Assembly (NCBI GenBank): GCA_964634815.1
Contig: CAZWMD010000007.1
Location: 57,898-121,897, forward strand
Source: JALZVT01 sp964634815
GTDB taxonomy: Bacteria > Pseudomonadota > Gammaproteobacteria > Pseudomonadales > Azotimanducaceae
Direction of reading: 5' to 3'
DNA length: 64,000 nt
The first letter of the stretch is position 1. Each line of letters opens with the position of its first letter. Made by a program: the position numbers and the translations under genes. Shown in pieces: positions 17,510-26,362 of the stretch. The notes under the pieces were generated by a model that saw only the letters and a program-made list of their open reading frames with translations, ran no database searches and was not told the origin of the DNA.

Positions 17510-19039
17510 TCAGTCCGCTTTGACGTTCTGATGGCGCATATGCGGAAACAACAGAACGTCCCGAATAGAGGGGCTCTTGGTAAGCAGCATCACAAACCGG
17601 TCGATGCCGATTCCCTCACCTGCCGTCGGCGGCAAGCCGTATTCCAAAGCGGTGACATAGTCTGCGTCATAATGCATCGCTTCCAAATCGCCGCTGTCCT
17701 TGGCCTCAACCTGAGCCGCAAATCGAGCGGCCTGATCAGCAGCGTCGTTCAGCTCCGAAAACCCATTGGCGATCTCACGGCCACCAATAAACAGCTCAAA
17801 ACGATCCGTTATAAAGTCGTCTGTGTCGCTGCGGCGCGCTAATGGCGACACCTCCGCGGGGTAAGCCGTAATAAATGTCGGTTCAAGCAGAGTATCTTCA
17901 ACGCAAGCCTCAAATATTTCCATCTGGAGTTTGCCTGCACCCCAGCTCTCATCCACCTTCAGGTTCAAGTCACGCAGAAAGTCGCCCATTTTCCCAACGT
18001 CCCGCAGGTCAGATTCTGTGAGCGTCGAGCGTTGAGCTATTGACTCGGCCATGGATTGACGAATTGCAGGTTTTGCAAAATCAATAGTTTCACCGGTTTC
18101 GAGTTCGAGCTCCGTGCTGCCAAGCACCGACTGGGCAACCGAACGGAACATTGTTTCGGTCAATTCAATCAGGTCATTGAAATCGGCATAGGCCCAATAA
18201 AACTCGAGCATCGTAAACTCGGGGTTATGGCGGGTAGAGAGACCCTCGTTGCGAAAATTGCGATTGATTTCAAACACCCGCTCAAAACCACCAACAACCA
18301 GTCGCTTCAGATACAGCTCTGGCGCTACCCGCAGATACAGATCCATATCCAGAGTGTTGTGGTGGGTAACAAAAGGTCTTGCCGTTGCACCGCCAGGAAT
18401 GGGATGCATCATTGGGGTCTCAACCTCCATGAAGTCTCGTTCAAGAAAGAACTCACGGATTGCCTGCACGACTTTCGAGCGGATCTTAAACACCTGACGG
18501 GAGTCGTCATTCATTATCAGATCAACATAACGTTGCCGATAACGCGTCTCCATATCCGTGAGGCCGTGAAATTTCTCCGGCAGCGGTCGAACGCTCTTGG
18601 TGAGCATTTCGATGGCGTTTGCCTCTACTGTGAGTTCGCCTTTGTTGGTACGCATGAGCACACCGCTCACACCAACAATATCGCCAATATCCCAGAGTTT
18701 CTTGAAACCTTCGTAAGCATCAGCACCAACACCCTGAACATTCACCAAACACTGAATCCGACCACTCATGTCGGCCAGCGTAAAGAAGCTCGACTTACCC
18801 ATGACTCGCCGCAGCATGATTCGGCCGGCAACACTCACGGCGACCTGTTTTGCCTCGAGCCCAGGTTTGTCGTCGTCTGCAAACTCGGTGTGCAAGGCTT
18901 CCGCCAAATGCGAGCGCCGAAAGCTGTTTGGCCACGCATAACCGGCCTCTTTCAGCACACCCAGTTTGTCACGGCGCCCGGCAACTATCTGGTTTTCATC
19001 CTGAGAGTCTGAATTCTCCGCAGAGGTCTTGTCGTTCAT
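17510..19039 (-). CDS. lysS: Lysyl-tRNA synthetase (class II)
   Basis: Charges tRNA-Lys. N-terminal OB-fold anticodon-binding domain (VAGRIMLRRVMGKSSFFTL), then class II motif 1 region (RYRQRYVDLI, VETPMMHPIPGGA), motif 2 (RNFRNEGLSTRHNPEFTMLEFY) and motif 3 (GIGIDRFVMLLT). Length 509 is normal. Follows prfB with a 108-nt spacer, the same prfB-lysS pairing as in E. coli and Pseudomonas. Confidence 0.97.
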   Translation of the reverse strand: MNDKTSAENSDSQDENQIVAGRRDKLGVLKEAGYAWPNSFRRSHLAEALHTEFADDDKPGLEAKQVAVSVAGRIMLRRVMGKSSFFTLADMSGRIQCLVNVQGVGADAYEGFKKLWDIGDIVGVSGVLMRTNKGELTVEANAIEMLTKSVRPLPEKFHGLTDMETRYRQRYVDLIMNDDSRQVFKIRSKVVQAIREFFLERDFMEVETPMMHPIPGGATARPFVTHHNTLDMDLYLRVAPELYLKRLVVGGFERVFEINRNFRNEGLSTRHNPEFTMLEFYWAYADFNDLIELTETMFRSVAQSVLGSTELELETGETIDFAKPAIRQSMAESIAQRSTLTESDLRDVGKMGDFLRDLNLKVDESWGAGKLQMEIFEACVEDTLLEPTFITAYPAEVSPLARRSDTDDFITDRFELFIGGREIANGFSELNDAADQAARFAAQVEAKDSGDLEAMHYDADYVTALEYGLPPTAGEGIGIDRFVMLLTKSPSIRDVLLFPHMRHQNVKAD

Positions 19040-19147
19040 AGCTTTACATCGCTGTTCGTTAGATGTTGCCTGCCTGTCACAATCGATTCGTCACCATCAA
19101 GTCTTCACAATCGAGTCAGGCGGGTATTGTGTATCTGTGATTTAGGT

Positions 19148-20246
19148 TTACAACCCGGCTTTGAGGCTCGCCTCAATAAATCCCGCAAGATCGCCATCAA
19201 GCACATTATTTGGGTCGGTACGCTCAACCCCGGTTCGCAAGTCTTTGACCCGGGATTGATCCAGTACATAAGAGCGAATCTGGCTGCCCCAGCCTATGTC
19301 TGCCTTGTTGTCTTCAATAACCTGCTGCTCGGCACGCTTTTCAAACAATGCAATCTCATAAAGTTTTGCCCGCAACTGCTTGTAGGCCTTGTCTTTATTT
19401 TGATGCTGCGACCGCTCACTTTGGCACTGCACTACCGTATTTGTCGGCAGGTGAGTGAGTCGAACGGCGGAGTCGGTGCGATTGACATGCTGTCCACCAG
19501 CACCGCTCGCGCGATAAGTATCAGTGCGCACATCCGCCGGATTGATCTCGATCTCGATATTGTCATCGATCTCTGCCGAGATAAACACCGAAGCAAAACT
19601 GGTGTGTCGACGATTGCCTGAATCAAAGGGCGACTTGCGCACCAATCGATGCACACCGGTCTCGGTGCGCAGCCAGCCATAGGCGTACTCGCCATTGACC
19701 TGCAGGGTGGCACTCTTGATACCGGCAACCTCAGCAGGTGACACCTCAACGATCTCCGCCGAGAAGCCACTCTTTTCGGCCCACCTGACGTACATCCGAA
19801 ACAGCATCTCCGCCCAGTCCTGGGCTTCGGTGCCACCAGAGCCGGATTGAATTTCGACAAACGCATTGTTGCCATCAAGCTCGCCCTGAAACATGCGCCG
19901 GAACTCAAGGTCGGCAATCTGCACCTCAAACTCCTGAAGCTCGGTTTCGATGTCCTGCATCGCGGAGGCATCGTCTTCAGCGTGGGCAAGGTCAAGCAGC
20001 TCAGCAGAATCATCCAGACTGCCGCCGACATGGCTTAGCACAGAGACAATGCGGTCAAGACTGGCTCGTTCCTGGGACAACTCCTGCGCCCGGGTCTGAT
20101 CGTTCCAGACATCGGGATCAGCCAGCTCTCGCTCTACTTCCTCCAGGCGCTCGGCGCGGCTATCAAAGTCAAAGAAACCCCCTAAGCGCACTATGACGCT
20201 CACTGAGTTGCTTTAGCGATTCCTTAAGTGACGTATATTCCGCCAT
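19148..20246 (-). CDS. prfB: Peptide chain release factor 2, with programmed +1 frameshift
   Basis: Class I release factor for UAA/UGA. The 3' frame (open from 20203) encodes the SPF anticodon-like motif (RKSPFDSG) and the catalytic GGQ (SGAGGQHVN). Translation starts at ATG 20246, reads 25 codons (beginning MAEYTSLKES), meets an in-frame UGA at 20171-20169 and shifts +1 to continue with DFDSRAERLEE. The full product is 365 residues, the same length as E. coli RF2. A caller that ignores the shift would truncate the N-terminus. Cotranscribed with lysS downstream. Confidence 0.97.
20168..20186 (-). promoter_or_regulatory. prfB programmed frameshift signal
   Basis: On the minus strand the sequence reads CTT AGG GGG TTT CTT TGA C. 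The AGGGGG is the internal Shine-Dalgarno-like element, CTT is the slippery codon, and UGA followed by C is the weakly terminated stop. This matches the E. coli autoregulatory site almost base for base: low RF2 lets the ribosome shift +1 and make more RF2. Confidence 0.96.
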
Positions 20247-20288
20247 GACCCATCTACTGCTGTAATTCGCAAGCGCGCAAGTTTACCT

Positions 20289-22031
20289 TCAAACGGCCCG
20301 GCAATGTTCAACCATTAGTTGCAACGACCGGCGATCTCGCCACTCATTCACAGACAGGTGGTACACCAGTTCAACCTGCTCGGCTCCGGGCATCGGCGCT
20401 TGCCGAAACTTGATGGCATCAAACACCTGGCCACCACACCCCACCACCATCTTGAGATGGTTTTCGCCCACCACTTTCTGCGAGATGAGTTCAAAGCTGC
20501 CGTGAAACAGGGGTTCCTCAAAGCCCTGCCCCCAGGGCCCGCCATTTGCCAGCAATTCGGCATTGGCCAGCGCCAGTTCGCCCGCCTCAAGTTCACCATC
20601 GGTTAGCACCGTATTCTGCAGAACCTCGCCGTTTACCCGGGCATCCACCGCGGCATCAAAGGCCTTGGCAAAACGCGACAGGTGACGCCGCTTCAGTGAT
20701 AACCCCGCAGCCATGGCATGACCGCCAAAGCGGACAATCAACCCCGGGAACCGGGTGTCGATATCGGCCAACACATCACGAATATGCAACCCCGGAATGG
20801 ATCGTGCAGACCCCTTAAGTTCATCCGGTGCGGTCGCACCGGTCTCTGCAAACGCGATCACCGGTCGAAAAAATCGTTCCCGCATACGTCCGGCAACAAT
20901 ACCCACCACGCCCTGATGCCAATGCTCTCGATATACGGCGAGTCCTTTCTTGTCTGCCACCGAATTCTCTTCGTCAGCAAGATCCAGTATCGCAAGCTCA
21001 GCTTCCTGGGACATTTGGGCTTCAATACTGCGACGCGCCCGGTTGAGTTCATTCAGGGCTGTCGCCAGGCGCAACGCTTCTTCATCCTCTGTAGCGAGCA
21101 GGCAGCGAATACCAATGGTCATGTCTTCCAACCGCCCGGCTGCATTAAGGCGCGGTCCCAGGGCAAAGCCCAGATCCTGGGCGGTTAGGTCAGCCAGTTT
21201 TTTACCCGCTACCTGCGCAATCGCTCGCAACCCCGGCCGCAGATGCCCAGCTCTCATTCGCTGTAATCCCTGATACACCAGAATGCGGTTGTTATGGTCA
21301 AGCGGTACAACATCAGCCACGGTACCCAACGACACCAGATCAAGCCATTGGGCCGGATTGGGTTCCGCCTTATCCTGAAACCATCCCTGATCAGCAAGTA
21401 CACGGCGAACTGCGCTCAGCAGATACCATATGACACCAACACCAGCCAGGTTCTTGCTGGGGAAACTACAGCCCTTTTGGTTGGGGTTAACTACAGCAAG
21501 CGCTTTAGGCAATTCGTTACCAGGCAGGTGGTGGTCTGTAACAATAACTGCGATGCCAAGCTCGTTGGCCGCCTCTACCCCCTTGAGACTGGAAATACCA
21601 TTATCAACGGTAACAATCAGGTCCGGCTTGCTCTGGGCGGCAACCGCAACAATTTCAGGCGTGAGGCCATAGCCAAAGTCGAACCGGTTAGGCACCAAAA
21701 AATCCACCTCTTTGGCACCCAGGGCCCGCAACAAAGAGACCCCAAGAGCAGATGCAGTAGCGCCGTCGGCGTCAAAGTCACCAACAAAAAGTACCGACTG
21801 GCCCTCGGTTACCGCGGCAGAGAGTCGCGCAGCAGCGGTATCCAGATCCCGCATTGATGCAGGACTGTGCAAGCCGGCGGTTGCCAGTTTGAGGTCTTCA
21901 ACATCTCGCACGCCGCGTGCGGCATAAACTCGCTGCAACAATGGGGGATGGCTATCAAGCGACGTTCGAACCCGCTCAAACTCGCCCACCTCAGGCAGCA
22001 CGCGCTCGCGAATCACAAACTCGTTTTCCAT
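20289..22031 (-). CDS. recJ: Single-stranded-DNA-specific exonuclease RecJ
   Basis: 5'-3' ssDNA exonuclease for recombination, mismatch and base excision repair. DHH-family motifs: FVGDFDADGATA (motif I), VTVDNGIS (motif II), VTDHHLPG (motif III, DHH), and the DHHA1 domain motif GGHAMAAGLS. Length 580 is normal. Lies between hom and prfB, 42 nt before the prfB start. Confidence 0.96.
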   Translation of the reverse strand: MENEFVIRERVLPEVGEFERVRTSLDSHPPLLQRVYAARGVRDVEDLKLATAGLHSPASMRDLDTAAARLSAAVTEGQSVLFVGDFDADGATASALGVSLLRALGAKEVDFLVPNRFDFGYGLTPEIVAVAAQSKPDLIVTVDNGISSLKGVEAANELGIAVIVTDHHLPGNELPKALAVVNPNQKGCSFPSKNLAGVGVIWYLLSAVRRVLADQGWFQDKAEPNPAQWLDLVSLGTVADVVPLDHNNRILVYQGLQRMRAGHLRPGLRAIAQVAGKKLADLTAQDLGFALGPRLNAAGRLEDMTIGIRCLLATEDEEALRLATALNELNRARRSIEAQMSQEAELAILDLADEENSVADKKGLAVYREHWHQGVVGIVAGRMRERFFRPVIAFAETGATAPDELKGSARSIPGLHIRDVLADIDTRFPGLIVRFGGHAMAAGLSLKRRHLSRFAKAFDAAVDARVNGEVLQNTVLTDGELEAGELALANAELLANGGPWGQGFEEPLFHGSFELISQKVVGENHLKMVVGCGGQVFDAIKFRQAPMPGAEQVELVYHLSVNEWRDRRSLQLMVEHCRAV

Positions 22032-22051
22032 AATGTCCTGGCTTTTCGGGA

Positions 22052-23464
22052 TTAGGCGTCGCCTAAGGTTTCTACCCTAATACTGACAATTTCGCCAACC
22101 ACATCAGCGCTTGCCGCGATGGTTTGTAGTGCGCGGCCAAGGGCTCCCTGGGCAACTCGCTGGGTAAGCAAGACGATGGGCACCCAGCGATTCTCAGCAT
22201 CAGTACCCCGATCAGCTCCGTCACGGACGTGAGTTCCTGAGGTTTTCCGTACTGCTTGCTCACGCTGAATCACGGATTCAATACTGATGCCTTCCTGACC
22301 CAATAGATGAGAGATTTTGGCAAGCACGCCCGGGCGGTCGAGCACCGGTATCCGCAAGTAAAAGGGTGCTTCACTTTCTTCTATTGGCTTCATCCTCACC
22401 TGACCAGATCCATTCTCGCAAGCGTCCGAATCTGCGCCCATCATCGGGACACCCTGGGCAACACGTATCAGGTCGGCAACCACGGAGGCAGCTGTTGGCG
22501 CGCCGCCCGCCCCTGGTCCGGCATACAACGACAAACCCACTGCGTTGTCTTTCACCATCGCGGCGTTGGTCACGCCGTTGATACCCGCAAGCAATACATC
22601 TTCCGGAACCAGCGCAGCATGGGCCCGTACGTCGAGTGCCGTGAGTTGTCCGGTGGCATCGCGCTCTGCTGCCGCAACGCCCAGGTGTTTCACGCGATAG
22701 CCCAGCTGTCGGGCGTATTCAATATCTTCAGCCGCAACGCAGTCTATGCCTGAGACCGGCACATCAGAAAAATCAACCGACACACCAAAAACCAGCCCGG
22801 CAATGATCGCAATCTTATGCGCCGCATCAATGCCACCAACATCAAAGGTGGGGTCTGCCTCAGCATAGCCAAGCTCCTGTGCCCGCTTTAAAACTTCAGG
22901 CAAATCCGCGCCTTCTTCGGTCATCGCAGTCAGGATGTAATTACAGGTGCCGTTGATAATGCCGGCAACCCATTCCACCTGGTTACCACCAAGGCCGCTA
23001 AGCAACGCATTAATCAGCGGTATGCCACCAGCAACAGCCGCTTCCAAGCCAATGGTGGCGCCGTTTTTTCTGGCCCGCGAAAACAGGTCTTCGCCATGCA
23101 GCGCAAGCAAGGCTTTGTTGCCCGTGACCAGCGATTTACCAGCGTCGAGCGTTTTCCGGGACAACTCAAGAGCTTTGGTTTCACCACCAATGAGCTCAAC
23201 AACAACATCGACATCGGGATCATCAACCAGCGCATCGATATCTGTCGCAAAGCCTGCGCCGTGCAAATCGACGCCAGGTTTTGCGCTACGGCTGGCAACC
23301 TGAACCAGTCGTACAGGCCGTCCCGCCTGGGCTTCGATCTGCGCTGCATTCACATGCAAAAGGTCAACAAGGGCCTGCCCTACGGTACCGAGCCCACACA
23401 GACCCACCCGTAAATCGCGCTTATCAGAAGCAGCGCCAGAATTGTTACTAGAAACTGTATTCAC
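22052..23464 (-). CDS. hom: Homoserine dehydrogenase
   Basis: NAD(P)H-dependent reduction of aspartate semialdehyde to homoserine for threonine/methionine synthesis. N-terminal Rossmann motif GLCGLGTVGQALVDLL (residues 21-36), catalytic region GIINGTCNYILTAM and ELGYAEADPTFDVGGIDAAHKIAI, and a C-terminal ACT domain (PFYLRIPVLDRPGVLAKISHLL). The last part of the ACT domain has a basic/acidic insertion (KTSGTHVRDGADRGTDAEN) that looks longer than usual. GTG start. thrC, often directly downstream in Pseudomonas relatives, is absent; recJ follows. Confidence 0.95.
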   Translation of the reverse strand: MNTVSSNNSGAASDKRDLRVGLCGLGTVGQALVDLLHVNAAQIEAQAGRPVRLVQVASRSAKPGVDLHGAGFATDIDALVDDPDVDVVVELIGGETKALELSRKTLDAGKSLVTGNKALLALHGEDLFSRARKNGATIGLEAAVAGGIPLINALLSGLGGNQVEWVAGIINGTCNYILTAMTEEGADLPEVLKRAQELGYAEADPTFDVGGIDAAHKIAIIAGLVFGVSVDFSDVPVSGIDCVAAEDIEYARQLGYRVKHLGVAAAERDATGQLTALDVRAHAALVPEDVLLAGINGVTNAAMVKDNAVGLSLYAGPGAGGAPTAASVVADLIRVAQGVPMMGADSDACENGSGQVRMKPIEESEAPFYLRIPVLDRPGVLAKISHLLGQEGISIESVIQREQAVRKTSGTHVRDGADRGTDAENRWVPIVLLTQRVAQGALGRALQTIAASADVVGEIVSIRVETLGDA

Positions 23465-23500
23465 CCATCGATATTTAGAATTGCTGTTACGGCCAGATAC

Positions 23501-24295
23501 TTAAGACGTGGGCAAGCCCAGGGTTTGAGCCAGCACATCAGCCGGCATGTAGCCCGGCAAGAGTTTTCCGCTATCAGTAACAATGGCCGGCGTGCCGGTA
23601 ACACCCACTTCCTGGCCAAGCTGGAATTGTTCAGCCACCGGATTCACGCAGGTTTTGGCGGCAATAGTTTTACCCGCTTTGGCATCAGTAAGCGCAGTAC
23701 CCCGATCGTCTGCACACCAGGCAGAAACAATGGTGTTATAGGAGGCAGATCCGATACCGGCTCGGGGATAAGCAAGGTAACGCACCTCAACACCCAACTC
23801 ATTCAACCGGGGTACTTCAGCATGCAGCTTGCGGCAATAACCACAGTCGACATCGGTAAACACACTCACAACAGCCTTGGTTTTGCCCGCGGGTTTGAAC
23901 ACCCAGGCGTCTTTTGAATCTACCGCTGCCATCAAATCTTTACGGACAGTTTCGCGTTTGGCTTCCGCCAAATTCACCAGTTCCAGATCACCAATAGAGT
24001 ACAGGTCGCCGGCAAACATGAACTTACCGTCTTCCGTGCCATAAAGGATGGCACCGCCATCGAGTTCCATCTCGAGAATCCCTGGTACCGGTGAAGGCTG
24101 GACGGAATTGATAGGAATGTCTGGGCGGACTCGCTTTAATCGATCAAGTAACAGATTACCGCTGTCGGCCGCACTAACCGTTGCCGCCGGTTCTGCCATG
24201 ACACCAGTGGCACTGGACAACGCCCACACCAGGACCGCACCGGCCAGCGCGAGAGAAGGCAGTGTTTGCGAAATAGTCAGTTGAGAGAGTTTCAC
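23501..24295 (-). CDS. dsbC: Thiol:disulfide interchange protein DsbC
   Basis: Periplasmic disulfide isomerase. Signal peptide (about residues 1-34, hydrophobic LALAGAVLVWALSSATG), N-terminal dimerization domain, then the thioredoxin domain with active site CGYC and cis-Pro loop TGTPAIV. The second, structural cysteine pair (WCADD and CVNP) is also present, as in E. coli DsbC. GTG start with AGGAG upstream. Lies between xerD and hom, the Pseudomonas arrangement. Confidence 0.94.
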   Translation of the reverse strand: MKLSQLTISQTLPSLALAGAVLVWALSSATGVMAEPAATVSAADSGNLLLDRLKRVRPDIPINSVQPSPVPGILEMELDGGAILYGTEDGKFMFAGDLYSIGDLELVNLAEAKRETVRKDLMAAVDSKDAWVFKPAGKTKAVVSVFTDVDCGYCRKLHAEVPRLNELGVEVRYLAYPRAGIGSASYNTIVSAWCADDRGTALTDAKAGKTIAAKTCVNPVAEQFQLGQEVGVTGTPAIVTDSGKLLPGYMPADVLAQTLGLPTS

Positions 24296-24416
24296 GTGTT
24301 GGGCTCCTGTGCCGCATTAGAGTGTCATTCTAACGCAATAGACCTGAATTAAAGATGACCGTTCCCAATTTCAGCCAAGCACGGGTACAACGACGGGTAC
24401 CAGGACGGGTAAAGAC

Positions 24417-25382
24417 TTAGCCTCTGGGATGATGCTCTGCATGCATTGATTTTAGTCGAGCTTTGGCGACATGCGTATAAATTTGCGTGGTAGAGAGATC
24501 CGCATGCCCCAGCATCATCTGCACCGCACGCAGGTCCGCCCCATGATTGAGCAGGTGGGTAGCGAAGGCATGCCGAAGTGTATGTGGCGAAATGGCAGAT
24601 GAAATCGAGGCAGCGCCTGCGTACCGCTTGATAGCGTGCCAGAACGTCTGGCGGGTCATTGCACGACGCCTGTTACTGGGAAACAACGCCTGGCTGACAC
24701 CCTCAGGATCAAGCATCGGTAACGCCTCCCGTTCGTAACGGGCTAACCAATCGAGCGCCGTCGCACCAACCGGTACCAACCGCTCCTTGCCCCCCTTGCC
24801 AACCACTCGAACAGCGCCTTGCCGACGATTGAGTGCGCTTGATGTCAGGTTAACGAGTTCAGAGATCCGTAACCCCGTGGCGTAGAGCAATTCCAGCATC
24901 GCCCGGTCGCGCAGTCCCGCGGGTTTGTCCAGATCCGGGGCTCGCAGCAAACGCTCAACATCCTGTTCTGTAAGCGTTTTCGGCAGAGACCTGGATAGCT
25001 TTGGCTGGCTCAGACCACTGCTGGGATCCTGATTGATACGCCCCTGAGCACGCGAATGACGAAAAAAACCTTTGAGACAAGACAGGGCTCGCGCCGCCGA
25101 CCGAGAGGCATAGCCTGCTTCAAAACGCTCCCCCAGGTAGGCGAATAATTCTTCGCTGCTGGCCTGTAACAACCCCTTGGGCGCCAGGAAGTCGGCCAAT
25201 GCCAGTAAATCACGCCGATAGGCTGCGAGAGTATTGTCTGACAATCCTTTGGCCAGCCAGACTTCCTCCAGATAGCCTCGAATCGCCTCAGCCGATGCCT
25301 CGGGCACGGCGGATTCCTCGATTTTGGGTAAGCGTCCCTGGGAGGTAGGCTTGGGGCGCTTTTTAGTCGATAAACCGGACAT
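24417..25382 (-). CDS. xerD: Tyrosine recombinase XerD
   Basis: Site-specific recombinase acting with XerC at dif for chromosome dimer resolution. N-terminal SAM-like domain (LEEVWLAKGLSDNTLAAYRRDL) and catalytic domain with all six residues visible: Arg172 (GLRISEL), Lys196 (GKGGKER), His267 and Arg270 (PHTLRHAF), His293 (LGHADLSTTQ) and nucleophile Tyr302 (IYTHV). Length 321 includes an N-terminal extension of about 25 residues. Position next to dsbC supports XerD over XerC. Confidence 0.95.
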   Translation of the reverse strand: MSGLSTKKRPKPTSQGRLPKIEESAVPEASAEAIRGYLEEVWLAKGLSDNTLAAYRRDLLALADFLAPKGLLQASSEELFAYLGERFEAGYASRSAARALSCLKGFFRHSRAQGRINQDPSSGLSQPKLSRSLPKTLTEQDVERLLRAPDLDKPAGLRDRAMLELLYATGLRISELVNLTSSALNRRQGAVRVVGKGGKERLVPVGATALDWLARYEREALPMLDPEGVSQALFPSNRRRAMTRQTFWHAIKRYAGAASISSAISPHTLRHAFATHLLNHGADLRAVQMMLGHADLSTTQIYTHVAKARLKSMHAEHHPRG

Positions 25383-25540
25383 TCCACAAGCCTACGCTGC
25401 GTTGTCAATCAACGCCCGTGTCATTTCTTTTGCCGCGCCGGAATTGTTGCGCCTGCTGCCCCGGATGGACCAAAAACACCAGTATTGCGCAAGATTACTG
25501 ACCGAACGTGATGCACATCTCGCCTATTTGGACCATTAGT

Positions 25541-25585
25541 GCCGCATGATGACTCAAAGCGGCGCTTGGGGTGCGCCATTTTTTC
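25541..25585 (+). promoter_or_regulatory. Palindrome upstream of the small RNA: possible activator site or terminator
   Basis: GGCGC-N7-GCGCC (25561-25577), followed by ATTTTTTC. It is centred about 112 bp before the predicted small-RNA start, a usual distance for a sigma-54 activator site, and GCGC-TTGGG-GTGC resembles the NtrC consensus GCAC...GTGC with one mismatch. The T-run means it could instead be a weak plus-strand terminator. An overlapping GCCGC/GCGGC pair (25541-25563) is also present. Confidence 0.35.
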
Positions 25586-25654
25586 TCCGGATATCGATGG
25601 TGTTGACCGATAACTCGTTGAATTTATTTGATATTAGACCCGACCATAAAAAGT

Positions 25655-25669
25655 TGGCACGCACTCTGC
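25655..25669 (+). promoter_or_regulatory. Sigma-54 (-24/-12) promoter
   Basis: TGGCACGCACTCTGC: the -24 GG (25656-25657) and -12 GC (25668-25669) have exactly 10 bases between them, and the flanking TGGCACG and TGCA match the sigma-54 consensus (TGGCACG-N4-TTGCA) with one substitution. The expected start is about 12 nt downstream, at 25681, which is where the first RNA hairpin begins. Confidence 0.7.
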
Positions 25670-25680
25670 ATTGGTACGAG

Positions 25681-25831
25681 CAGGTTTAACGGAAGTATCA
25701 GCTGTCCCCGCTGTTCGTTGAAACCTGACCGGATTTCGTCTCTCTCCACGACATCCGGTACCCACCAGCTTGTCGGGTCGGTTCTCCCCTCCCCTTGGTC
25801 CCCAACCACCCGACAAGCTGGTATTTTTCTT
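25681..25831 (+). ncRNA. Candidate sigma-54-dependent structured small RNA with C/U-rich loops
   Basis: Three consecutive hairpins follow the -24/-12 promoter. Hairpin 1 (25681-25727) pairs CAGGTTTAAC with GTTGAAACCTG (one bulge) and has an inner CAGC/GCTG stem with loop TGTCCCC. Hairpin 2 (25728-25759) pairs ACCGGAT/ATCCGGT plus TCGT/ACGA with loop CTCTCTCC. Hairpin 3 (25764-25822) is a 19-bp stem with one bulged C, loop CTCCCCTCCCCTTGGTCCCC, then ATTTTTCTT. All loops are pyrimidine-rich and could pair with Shine-Dalgarno sequences. The gene is antiparallel to both flanking genes (xerD, rplS). The architecture (sigma-54 promoter, serial stem-loops) recalls NrsZ of Pseudomonas aeruginosa; homology is not claimed. 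A 101-codon frame here (25628-25933) crosses both terminators and looks non-coding. Confidence 0.62.
25764..25831 (+). terminator. Intrinsic terminator of the candidate small RNA
   Basis: A 19-bp stem (ACCAGCTTGTCGGGT-c-GGTT pairing with AACCACCCGACAAGCTGGT) with a 20-nt loop, followed by ATTTTTCTT on the plus strand. On the minus strand no T-run follows the stem, so the polarity is plus. Very high predicted stability. Confidence 0.75.
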
Positions 25832-25856
25832 CCCACACCAGTCAAAGCAATTACCC

Positions 25857-25891
25857 AAAAAAAACGCCCGATTTCTCTTCGAAATCAGGCG
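25857..25891 (-). terminator. Intrinsic terminator of the rpsP-rimM-trmD-rplS operon
   Basis: On the minus strand an 11-bp stem CGCCTGATTTC/GAAATCGGGCG (one G-T pair) with a 5-nt loop is followed by eight T residues (25864-25857). It lies 62 nt past the rplS stop and faces the plus-strand terminator of the small RNA. Confidence 0.88.
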
Positions 25892-25952
25892 CTTCCTGCG
25901 TGTCCGTGCAGCATGTCAGTGCTGCAAGCTTGAGCGGGGCTGTTGCTAGGCG

Positions 25953-26303
25953 CTAGACCTTTTCTTTGATCCGTGCCGCTCGACCGGACAGTTCGCGCAG
26001 ATAGTAAAGCTTGGCCTGGCGAACATCGCCACGGCGCTTCACTTCAATTTCGGCAACCATCGGGCTATGGGTTTGAAAGGTACGCTCAACGCCTACGCCG
26101 TGGGAAATTTTGCGCACGGTGAACGCTGAATTCAGGCCCCGATTGCGTTTGCCCAAAACCACACCCTCAAAGGCCTGAAGACGCTCGCGTGAGCCCTCAA
26201 CCACCCTTACCTGCACAACCACTGTATCGCCTGGGCCGAACTCGGGGGTGTTTTCTCGAAGCTGCTCTTTTTCTAGCTGCTGAATAATTTTGTTGCTGTT
26301 CAT
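25953..26303 (-). CDS. rplS: 50S ribosomal protein L19
   Basis: Ribosomal protein at the 30S-50S interface. The 116-residue product starts MNSNKIIQQLEKEQLRE and contains FGPGDTVVVQVRVVEG and the signature KISHGVGVERTFQTHSP. The upstream extension to 26339 is not family-like, so ATG 26303 is chosen. Last gene of the rpsP operon, followed by a strong intrinsic terminator. Confidence 0.97.
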   Translation of the reverse strand: MNSNKIIQQLEKEQLRENTPEFGPGDTVVVQVRVVEGSRERLQAFEGVVLGKRNRGLNSAFTVRKISHGVGVERTFQTHSPMVAEIEVKRRGDVRQAKLYYLRELSGRAARIKEKV

Positions 26304-26362
26304 CGCATGACGCTCAAATTTGAGGCGCGAATTGTACATGGGAACGCGGGAGAAGCTAAACC

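Noticed and set aside
18056..19012. 318-codon plus-strand frame opposite lysS
   Set aside because: Shadow of the LysS coding frame; no SD or family similarity.
25324..25539. 71-codon plus-strand frame over the xerD 5' end
   Set aside because: Overlaps xerD antisense and lacks an SD or similarity; probably chance.
25628..25933. 101-codon plus-strand frame in the xerD-rplS spacer
   Set aside because: It runs through the small-RNA hairpins, its terminator and the rplS terminator; no SD and no protein-like pattern.
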